This document shows, one piece after another, positions 36,101 through 41,247 of a DNA stretch of 41,247 nucleotides. Within the stretch, counting starts at the first letter, position 1, and each line of letters opens with the position of its first letter. This stretch comes from an uncultured Prevotella sp. (GTDB lineage: Bacteria; Bacteroidota; Bacteroidia; Bacteroidales; Bacteroidaceae), in assembly GCA_946614435.1 (NCBI GenBank), contig CAMOGW010000005.1, positions 87,147-128,393 on the forward strand. Reading direction: 5' to 3'. A program made the translations under genes and the position numbers. The notes below the pieces were generated by a model, which saw only the letters and a program-made list of their open reading frames with translations, had not been told where the DNA came from and ran no database searches.

Positions 36101-36878
36101 CGTGACCATCGGATTTGAAGGTTCGAAGAAGGGCGCTCTGAGTAATGCATGGATTGAGCGCGGCAAGACTTCCGGGCAGACGAACGACAAGCGTGAGGGA
36201 TGGTGGTGTGCCACTGACTTTACATTGAAGCACACGCCTCTTTATCAGCTTACTGTCGTTCCTGAGCAGTGTGGAGCTATCTGTCTGCCTTATGCCTTGC
36301 ATCCTCAGACGACGATGAAGTACTATCAGATTGTAGGCATCAATCCCGAATACACTCAGCTGTGTCTGGCCGAAGTGGAACAGCCCGAAGCCGGTGTTCC
36401 GTATATCTATCGTTCAACGGTGGCCGATGCTCGGTTCCTTGAGTTTGGCACGCCTGTTTCAAAGGTGGCAACTGAAGAGCAGTGCAATCTGCGCGGATTC
36501 TTGTCAACGTCAGCTCGTGTACCAGCCAATTACTTCTACGTGAAGGACGGTGCCTTCGAGAAAGCACCCAGTGCGAATCGTCCCAGCATAGGTAACTTTA
36601 CGGGAATCCTCCGTCCGTTCAGCGACAACAAGGCAACTGGTATTCCCGTGATTGAGAACTGGGAAGGACAGACCATGCCGATTAATGGCGTCACCGATGC
36701 CGATAAGACAGCCAACGAGGCTAAAGTCTCTACAGGCATACATTATGTTGCTGTGAAGACGAAGGCTGCTGACGGCATTTATACTGTGGATGGCCGTAGC
36801 GTTTCACCCCAGTCTATGAAGCCCGGCCTCTATATCAAGGTCGTGGATGGACGTGCCTATAAGACTGTTGTCAAATAA
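33135..36878 (+). CDS. Large secreted glycosidase, GH128-like (clan GH-A), probable beta-glucanase
   Basis: The 1247-residue protein has a signal peptide ending near GWAA (residue 24). Residues about 25-205 are a beta-rich N-terminal module. Residues about 210-455 resemble the glycosyl hydrolase catalytic core of GH128. E285 in NNNEPRN fits the acid/base and E378 in WISEWCWG the nucleophile, with DLHCYW between them. Behind this come an FnIII-like module (about 470-565), a carbohydrate-binding-like module (about 575-730, with NMFTNGNFDMGFLGW), a helical spacer (about 735-850), a second such module, and the shared tail (GIYTVDGRSV...GLYIKVVDGRAYKTVVK). GH128 enzymes characterised elsewhere cut beta-1,3-glucan. 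The substrate here is inferred. The next gene starts 12 nt later. Confidence 0.75.
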   Translation: MTLKLRLSFVTLLLMMLTVPGWAANTKTTVEQVTSTVTLSTDVDYIITSATPFSGTDAIVNITNTDHAVLILDAVRPSKAISSWLKYVQINGQKAVNNTNCQVKIYNLGCIILPYPDGDNFKPLTVYSEKNFEGESCNDFGLENTGGYMNTLTEEKLNNRISSFKLKRGYMVTFALKDGGRGYSRCFIAADKDIEMASMPGILDNSISSYRVFKWYDCGKKQLANYMDKTALTALNVQSSYDWGQGNSSFLPDFEWVPNHIYEDYPSSSTIGKTMQSPHTKNNNEPRNSSDDHPQDLTTILNNWENMMRTGLRLCSPASWDGSDYWNATGFLADFLDSIDARGWRCDIIDLHCYWAEGSFGNIANWANKYKRPIWISEWCWGASWNNNGAFASGVTEANVRDALQRICTNLNSWDYVERYYYWNGERDPSRLYKNNSLTPAGQYYASMNSGLGYNGKYDYAPKVPTQYDPSDLSVLYNSTTGSAQLKWNDRNGEMNVSMSVERRSGIGKTWEKIADIELQESKAAYTYEDNGATNGCQYRVHIVDGKSVDRYTKVVTAVNNDYKAGDAIDVNGTTMYLGGNMFTNGNFDMGFLGWKNGLGEEPAAPYFQVVKAGGYDDGTYLQAYGTGTQSTAMSINTILPIETNTYYYFSAASSYMSSSNASRLGLSKEGSISNLAKVYLNNTSPNWNMHNGTFNSDSYTEARLLLYNMEAKGQVDQLLLSRLFESREEAIADGVAKMREKAAMFIQYNTKQTDKFPALNTELTQTLAAVTTTDEAALTTLTTAVDNAIKAYRILESNERGDILAYAEKLAAFNLVGVEDLREKLAAAQQAVSAAEIVSTYPELDIATDVYLPQTDVEDQVKNPSFDSSIGWTTKCGTYTQGDQRINSTDETTFWNAFWSGVDATDETQTMAIKQSVNYLSHGLYALECKASTEHYCLSDQHGYITDGTQTENTPLLSADFFDLPAMSKKNRWQTLLSAPIYVDENSDVTIGFEGSKKGALSNAWIERGKTSGQTNDKREGWWCATDFTLKHTPLYQLTVVPEQCGAICLPYALHPQTTMKYYQIVGINPEYTQLCLAEVEQPEAGVPYIYRSTVADARFLEFGTPVSKVATEEQCNLRGFLSTSARVPANYFYVKDGAFEKAPSANRPSIGNFTGILRPFSDNKATGIPVIENWEGQTMPINGVTDADKTANEAKVSTGIHYVAVKTKAADGIYTVDGRSVSPQSMKPGLYIKVVDGRAYKTVVK

Positions 36879-36890
36879 TGATATTTATAT

Positions 36891-39641
36891 ATGGAAACAT
36901 TAAGAAAAACTTTTATAATGGTGGCTGCGCTTAGCGCGGCCACCGCTTTCTCGCAGGAAACGGTTCGCTCTTCTTCGAGCCTTTACCTGCCTGCATACTC
37001 CAAGGCCGACAATATCGTTCCTTTTGCCATTTCGGCTGAGGGGAAACGCTTCGAACCTACCTGGGGACTGGATCAGGCATGGATTAGCCGACAGAATCTA
37101 CGTAAGGGCGTCAATCACATGGGGAAGGAAAATGTTGGTATTGGCCGAACGGCTTTCCGATACACTCAGGCATTGACCAATGACTCAGTGATAGGAGCTT
37201 CCGATATCAATGCAATGCGCACTCGCAGCACAGTCTTCGATGAACTGAATCCGCAGTTGCCGCTTGTCTTCACGGCTGACCAGGAAGCTGTCAATCCCGA
37301 GACAGCATCGGCACCTCCAGAATATTTCGTGAAGAACAAGAGTGCCAACATCGAACACTGGGCTGCCATGATTAATAGCCATGTGCATTGGATGCAAGCA
37401 AATACGCGACATCCGATTGTTGGCATTTCTCCGTTTAACGAGGGCGACTATTGGACAACGGAGGAGGGCGCTACCGTTGATAAGCAATGGCAGGTGGCCA
37501 AACTGTTGAAAGAGAATTATCCACGCTGCAATAATATTGCTATGGTGGGTGGCAATACACTCAACAATGATAAGGCGCTCGCTTGGTACACGCCTGGCAA
37601 AGACTATTACGATTGGGGCAATACCCATCAGTTGGCAGGCTCGTTCGACACATTCGCAGGCTTCTATCAACAGTTGGCAAAGGACGGAAAAACGGGCTAT
37701 GCCGATGAGATGCACAATGTGGGCGAGGCGATGATTGGACTGGAGTACGGCATGACCGTAGGTATTTGGTGGGGCTTTGACAGCCGTGCACGCGGTGAAT
37801 TCTGCCAGATCAGCCGTCACGGCGTGAGACTGGCCTACGAGGAGAACCGTTCGAAGTGGACGGCAGCTTCGGTCTATCGACATGACGACGGACGTGTGAA
37901 GGCTTTTGTTGGCTCCAGCGAACGTCAGGCTAATACAACGAACTATCAGTTCGTGTCAACTGAGCGTGAGGTCTATTATGATGGATTTGGTCCTGTGCAC
38001 GAATATTTTACAGAGATGCCTGGCGGAACAGCCTATCAGAAGGGGCAGACCAATGCTGAGCGCGTCATTGATATCACTTGGGGTGACGACGTGGCTCCCG
38101 GCATTATCAATGGCACTTACCGAATCTTCAATAAGGTGTCTGGCGCAACTGGTAATATGTTGTCCTATTCTGCGAATACAGGTAACATCACTTCGAAGAA
38201 ATATGGTACCAATACTGCCGCTCAGGCTAAACAGCAGTGGGTGATTAAGCCTGCTACCAATAGGACGGGTGGCGACCTGAGCTTCTACGATATAGAGTCG
38301 GTTGACAATCAGAAGATACGTATGAATGTGAAGGACTTTGCAACGACTCAGGCCGATATCATTGCTTACCAGCAGGACAATCCCTCCAGCAATGAGCAGT
38401 GGTATTTGGAATATGCCGGCAATGGATATTATTACATTCGCAATCGCGAGAGCGCACTCTATATGGCTACGGCAGGAACCTCTTATTCAGCTAAGATCAT
38501 TCAGCGCGCATGGACAGATGCCGATAAGGACCGCATGATGTTCCGCATTTTACCTGTTGATGTCGATTATGAGACAGTGGCTCCGGCTCAGCCCCTCAAT
38601 TTGATTGCTGAGGCGCAGCCTGCTTCCGTCAAACTGACGTGGGATGCCAATACCGAAGGGGATTTGGAAGGATACATGGTGGTACGTGCTCAGAAAGGTA
38701 CGACCGATTGGAATACGATTGCCCGCAAACTGACTACCAACTACTTTATTGATAATACTTGTCGTCCCGGTACCTCATATATATATAAGGTGAAAGCCAT
38801 AGACCGTGCGCAGAACCTGTCGGAGGCATCTGCTACTGCTGAGGCTGGCCCTTCAGGAGAACGTGCGCTCATTGCCGTTTGGGATTTCGAAAACAATGTT
38901 TACGATATGACCCCGAATATGATGGATATGGCAGTGAATGGCACCGTGAGGTATCAGACTGATCACAAGTCAGGTGAGAAGTCGCTCTATATCGCTTCTC
39001 AGTATGCCCAGCTCCCTTATGGCATTGCCAACAGCGATGAACTTTCTATCTGCCTATGGGTGAACTGGCGCACATCAACCACGCAGTGGCAACGTATCTT
39101 TGATTTTGGAGTAGATACTGATCACTACATGTTCCTTACTCCTAACAACAGCTATACCAATGTGATGCGCTTTGCTATCAAGAATGGAGGCGACGAGCAG
39201 ATACTTGATTGCCCCAGTAAGTTGTCGGCTTATCAGTGGAAACACGTAGTAGTGACGATTGGTAAGGGGCAGACTACTATTTATATCGATGGTAAGGTGG
39301 CAGCCTCCACAACAAGCATCACTATTCGTCCGAGCGACATTCATCCCATTCTGAACTATTTGGGACGCAGTCAGTTCCTCGCCGACCCGCTGATTTCGGC
39401 TTACTATGACGATGTGCGCATTTACAACTACGCTGTCACAGCCGATGAGGTGAAGACCATCATGGACGGTGGTGACCCCAGCGGCATTGATATGCCCGTA
39501 GCTGACTCCGATGCTCATTCCGCTTATTATGGCATCGATGGCATCCGTCGTTCTACACCCCAGCGAGGCTTCAACATCATCAGCCCGACTGAAGGACGCT
39601 CGCAGGGCAAGAACACCAAGAAGGTGTTTCTTACCAAGTAA
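36891..39641 (+). CDS. Secreted glycosidase (clan GH-A-like) with ricin-type, FnIII and LamG-type domains
   Basis: The 916-residue protein has a signal peptide ending near AFSQ (residue 22). The N-terminal domain (about 30-390) looks like a TIM-barrel glycosidase: SPFNEGDYW contains E184, a good acid/base candidate, and YADEMHNVGEA contains E273, a good nucleophile candidate. I cannot assign the GH family. GH157 and GH30-related groups would be worth testing. Residues about 405-555 are a ricin-type beta-trefoil (YRIFNKVSGATGNML...QQWVIKP). About 570-670 is FnIII (PLNLIAEAQPASVKLTWDAN), and about 675-865 is a LamG/concanavalin-like module. It ends in a variant of the shared tail (AYYGIDGIRRSTPQRGFNII). 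It is co-transcribed with the GH128-like gene. Confidence 0.75.
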   Translation: METLRKTFIMVAALSAATAFSQETVRSSSSLYLPAYSKADNIVPFAISAEGKRFEPTWGLDQAWISRQNLRKGVNHMGKENVGIGRTAFRYTQALTNDSVIGASDINAMRTRSTVFDELNPQLPLVFTADQEAVNPETASAPPEYFVKNKSANIEHWAAMINSHVHWMQANTRHPIVGISPFNEGDYWTTEEGATVDKQWQVAKLLKENYPRCNNIAMVGGNTLNNDKALAWYTPGKDYYDWGNTHQLAGSFDTFAGFYQQLAKDGKTGYADEMHNVGEAMIGLEYGMTVGIWWGFDSRARGEFCQISRHGVRLAYEENRSKWTAASVYRHDDGRVKAFVGSSERQANTTNYQFVSTEREVYYDGFGPVHEYFTEMPGGTAYQKGQTNAERVIDITWGDDVAPGIINGTYRIFNKVSGATGNMLSYSANTGNITSKKYGTNTAAQAKQQWVIKPATNRTGGDLSFYDIESVDNQKIRMNVKDFATTQADIIAYQQDNPSSNEQWYLEYAGNGYYYIRNRESALYMATAGTSYSAKIIQRAWTDADKDRMMFRILPVDVDYETVAPAQPLNLIAEAQPASVKLTWDANTEGDLEGYMVVRAQKGTTDWNTIARKLTTNYFIDNTCRPGTSYIYKVKAIDRAQNLSEASATAEAGPSGERALIAVWDFENNVYDMTPNMMDMAVNGTVRYQTDHKSGEKSLYIASQYAQLPYGIANSDELSICLWVNWRTSTTQWQRIFDFGVDTDHYMFLTPNNSYTNVMRFAIKNGGDEQILDCPSKLSAYQWKHVVVTIGKGQTTIYIDGKVAASTTSITIRPSDIHPILNYLGRSQFLADPLISAYYDDVRIYNYAVTADEVKTIMDGGDPSGIDMPVADSDAHSAYYGIDGIRRSTPQRGFNIISPTEGRSQGKNTKKVFLTK

Positions 39642-39660
39642 GTAATCGTAAAAAAATAAT

Positions 39661-39710
39661 TTGGGACGCTTTTGCATGTGTGATGATTACCCCATGCAAA
39701 AGCGTCCCGA
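39661..39710. terminator. Strong hairpin terminator after the glycosidase operon
   Basis: A perfect 16-bp stem GGGACGCTTTTGCATG (39663-39678) / CATGCAAAAGCGTCCC (39693-39708) has an A-run before it and CTTTTA after it, 21 nt past the stop at 39641. Confidence 0.88.
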
Positions 39711-39712
39711 CT

Positions 39713-39866
39713 TTTAGGCTGTATCGCGTCATGATTTAGGCTATATCACGTCATGATTTAGGCTATATCACGTTACGATTTAGGCTATATCACGTTACGA
39801 TTTAGGCTATATCATGTCACGGTTTAGGTTAGATGGTGTCACATTTTAGGCTAAATCATTCTTGAA
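39713..39866. repeat. Seven tandem 22-bp direct repeats
   Basis: Copies begin every 22 bp (39713, 39735, 39757, 39779, 39801, 39823, 39845) with TTTAGGCTATATCACGTCAT as the core. The last two are more diverged. There are no spacers, so this is not a CRISPR array. The 22-bp period places every copy on the same helical face. The array starts right after the terminator and lies about 440 bp upstream of the Crp-type promoter. Within the 39642-40341 intergenic stretch I also see an inverted repeat and two promoter boxes, listed separately. Confidence 0.93.
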
Positions 39867-39948
39867 TCATTCACGTTTCATTTTCTGGTAATGGTGTAAC
39901 GCCATTGTCATCAACACTACATACTACATTCGAAAAAAGTTTGCAAAA

Positions 39949-40023
39949 CATCTGTTTCATCTGTTTCCTTTCGTAAATCGTTATATATCAAAAAGTTACA
40001 GTTGAAACAGATGGAAGCAGATG
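39949..40023. repeat. Imperfect inverted repeat of a doubled CATCTGTTTC motif
   Basis: CATCTGTTTC occurs twice in tandem at 39949-39967 (sharing a C). Its complement GAAACAGATG lies at 40004-40013, followed by the variant GAAGCAGATG at 40014-40023. The arms are 36 nt apart. It could be paired protein-binding sites or a large stem; no gene is associated. Confidence 0.75.
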
Positions 40024-40155
40024 TTGACACTGTTTTTGGGGTCAGATTGCGTTGCTATTGTTCTTTTTTCTTAGCTTTTTGTCTCAAAATGTAACAAAAC
40101 TGCTCCCAAATCACGTTAAACTCTTCAAATCTTATCATTAATTGAAAAAAATATG

Positions 40156-40178
40156 TATCTTTGCGGCGTGAACGCCGC
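40156..40178 (+). promoter_or_regulatory. Promoter -7 box followed at once by a 6-bp GC hairpin
   Basis: TATCTTTGC (40156-40164) is a perfect -7 box. The next bases form GCGGCG-TGAA-CGCCGC (40163-40178), so a transcript would start in or next to a stable hairpin. It could drive a small RNA or a long 5' UTR for the Crp-type gene. Confidence 0.45.
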
Positions 40179-40260
40179 TAAAGCGATAAGACAGGAGACA
40201 TGTGACAAACGTTGTTCTTCTTTCGCATCGAGTCTTCCTGGCCCATCTTGTGGAGGCTGA
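40168..40260 (+). CDS. Possible 30-residue Cys-containing peptide (GTG start)
   Basis: From a GTG at 40168 the frame is open for 30 codons: MNAAKAIRQETCDKRCSSFA, then SSLPGPSCGG and a TGA. It has three Cys and a Gly-Gly end. The GTG would lie at the transcription start and inside the hairpin, which argues against translation. It is listed only because a promoter directly precedes it. Confidence 0.15.
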   Translation: MNAAKAIRQETCDKRCSSFASSLPGPSCGG

Positions 40261-40308
40261 GGAAAAAGATATTTCTCAATTGTCCATTTTTGTCTCGGAA
40301 ACTTTTCG

Positions 40309-40317
40309 TACCTTTGC
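40309..40317 (+). promoter_or_regulatory. Promoter -7 box of the Crp/Fnr-type gene
   Basis: TACCTTTGC lies 25 nt before the ATG at 40342. TTTG at 40289-40292 is 16 nt upstream, slightly close. Confidence 0.55.
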
Positions 40318-40341
40318 ACCAAAAGTAACGACAGACTGACG

Positions 40342-40917
40342 ATGGAACAGAAATTCGGGAAAAACAGTATTGACATTGAGGCGCTGCGCGAGTTTTGCGA
40401 GCGCGAGGGCAAGGAGGTGACTTACCGCAAGGGCGACCAGCTGGAGCGCGAGGGCGACCCCGCACGATGGTTCGGCTTCGTCACCGAAGGGTGCTTCAAG
40501 TATGTAACGTATGGCATCAGCGATGACAGGGAGCATATCACATGGTTCTCGTTTGAGGGCGAGTTTGCGGGCGACTATCCCAACTGCCTCGACGGTCGTC
40601 CATCGCAGACCACGATCAAGGCGATGATGCCCAGCCGCATGCTCCGTGTGAGCGGCGAACAGCTAATGGACTTTTTCCGTCAAGACGCTGAAAAGATGGA
40701 GTTGCGCAGTGTCATAGCTGAGCATCTACTCAGTCAGGCCCGCGCCTGCTACCTCGACCTCCACCGCGCCACAGCCCGCGAACGCTATGAGTTGCTGCTG
40801 CAGCGTTGTCCCGGCATTGTGGAATTTCTTGACTTGCAAGACATCGCCTCGTTCTTGAACATTCATCCAAATACTGTCAGCAAAATACGGCGTGACATTA
40901 CGTTTGGCGGCAAATAA
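40342..40917 (+). CDS. Crp/Fnr-family transcriptional regulator
   Basis: The 191-residue protein has a cyclic-nucleotide-binding-like jelly roll (about 18-115: TYRKGDQLEREGDPARWFGFVTEGCFKY, EGEFAGDYPNCLDGRPSQTTIKAM) and a C-terminal helix-turn-helix (about 140-188: LDLQDIASFLNIHPNTVSKIRRD). Bacteroidetes have many such proteins; most do not carry the cAMP-binding residues of E. coli Crp, and here the usual phosphate-binding RxS signature is not clear (DGRPSQTT is the nearest). The ligand and targets are unknown. It has its own promoter and a terminator at 40962, so it is monocistronic. The seven 22-bp repeats upstream could be its sites or those of another regulator. Confidence 0.9.
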   Translation: MEQKFGKNSIDIEALREFCEREGKEVTYRKGDQLEREGDPARWFGFVTEGCFKYVTYGISDDREHITWFSFEGEFAGDYPNCLDGRPSQTTIKAMMPSRMLRVSGEQLMDFFRQDAEKMELRSVIAEHLLSQARACYLDLHRATARERYELLLQRCPGIVEFLDLQDIASFLNIHPNTVSKIRRDITFGGK

Positions 40918-40961
40918 TAGTCTATAACAGGTAGAAACTCTCAACCTAAGTTGAGACATTA

Positions 40962-41005
40962 GCCCTTGGCATTTCTTTTTCAGATTTAGCCAAGGGCCTA
41001 TTTTT
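40962..41005 (+). terminator. Rho-independent terminator of the Crp/Fnr-type gene
   Basis: A 9-bp stem GCCCTTGGC (40962-40970) / GCCAAGGGC (40989-40997) is followed by TATTTTT, 45 nt past the stop. A smaller CTCAAC/GTTGAG hairpin precedes it at 40939-40954. Confidence 0.8.
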
Positions 41006-41016
41006 ATGCCTTTTTG

Positions 41017-41024
41017 TAACTTTG
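41017..41024 (+). promoter_or_regulatory. Possible -7 box for the C11 peptidase lipoprotein gene
   Basis: TAACTTTG fits TAnnTTTG and lies 31 nt before the ATG at 41056. Confidence 0.45.
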
Positions 41025-41055
41025 TGGCTCGGAATATCAATAAAACGAAAAGATT

Positions 41056-41247
41056 ATGAACAAGAAAACCATCATCACCGCATTGATTACCCTTTTCATT
41101 CTTGTCTCGTGCAGCGACGATGAAGAACCGATTCGGGAACAACCAACGGAGCAGACAGTCATTTTCTTCATGCCGTGGTCAACGAACATGACACCGTATT
41201 TCGAACAGAACATTGCAGACTTCGAGACCGCCATCAAGGGTGGATTA
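41056..41247 (+). CDS. Clostripain-family (C11) peptidase lipoprotein, N-terminal fragment
   Basis: From an ATG at 41056 the frame is open to the window edge (64 codons). It begins with a lipoprotein signal (MNKKTIITALITLFILVSCS; lipobox ILVSC), an acidic linker (SDDEEPIREQ), and QTVIFFMPWSTNMTPYFEQN. That last segment resembles the first strand and following loop of Bacteroidetes clostripain-family cysteine peptidases (usually TVLVYM...NNL). The catalytic His/Cys lie outside the window, so the family call rests on this short segment. The gene has its own promoter box and follows the terminator of the Crp-type gene. Confidence 0.6.
   Translation, partial: MNKKTIITALITLFILVSCSDDEEPIREQPTEQTVIFFMPWSTNMTPYFEQNIADFETAIKGGL

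Noticed and set aside
39713..39866. CRISPR array
   Set aside because: The 22-bp units are directly adjacent without spacers, and no cas genes are present.

Overview
The window looks like a chromosomal segment of a Bacteroidales bacterium, most likely Prevotella or a close relative. Several things point there: a SusC/SusD pair with typical lipoproteins, promoters of the Bacteroidetes type (TAnnTTTGC at -7, in several cases with TTTG exactly 20 nt upstream), the trp gene order B-E-G-D-C-F-A, secreted enzymes ending in a Bacteroidales tail (YNLxGxxV...G.YI.NGKKVVVK), and a 'four helix bundle suffix' protein. I saw no rRNA, tRNA, insertion sequence, phage gene or CRISPR array.

Layout. (1) 1-3162: the 5' end of a GH2 glycosidase gene (minus), then a three-copy 43-bp repeat, then a plus-strand vitamin B6 block: a degenerate ThiD/pyridoxal-kinase-like domain fused to an AraC-type helix-turn-helix, pdxS and pdxT. 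(2) 3163-25895: a pectin-utilisation region, nearly all on the minus strand. It holds two PL1 pectate lyases, a four-helix-bundle protein, a susC-susD-lipoprotein operon, a very large CE8 pectin methylesterase, and a 1641-residue protein with a GH28 domain, a GH105 domain and a six-hairpin domain. One plus-strand gene here encodes an unrecognised secreted protein with a duplicated domain. (3) 26071-32963: a complete trp operon (minus) headed by a promoter, an 18-residue leader peptide with three consecutive Trp codons, and a terminator placed for attenuation. (4) 33135-39641: a two-gene plus-strand operon for large secreted clan GH-A-like glycosidases, the first resembling GH128. (5) 39642-41247: a repeat-rich 700-bp intergenic stretch, a Crp/Fnr-family regulator and the start of a clostripain-family (C11) lipoprotein gene.

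How the genes fit together. CE8 should remove methyl esters from homogalacturonan. The PL1 enzymes and GH28 cut the backbone, GH105 removes unsaturated terminal uronates, and SusC/SusD with the surface lipoprotein bind and import the oligosaccharides. The two-gene operon probably acts on another glucan. pdxST and trp are biosynthetic blocks interleaved with the polysaccharide genes.

Most notable. (a) Three gene junctions (GH28 gene to PL1, trpF to trpA, trpE to trpG) carry arrays of a 9-bp unit (about YATAAGNCC on the coding strand), each starting in the same register from the upstream TAA stop codon. Between trpE and trpG the array fills the whole spacer and runs into the ATG. A fourth array is inserted in frame inside the GH28-GH105 protein. 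(b) The trp leader looks like a classical ribosome-mediated attenuator. (c) The pseudo-kinase/AraC protein beside pdxST looks like a B6-sensing regulator. (d) Helically phased repeats (three 16-bp palindromes upstream of susC; seven 22-bp direct repeats upstream of the Crp-type gene) look like unassigned operators.
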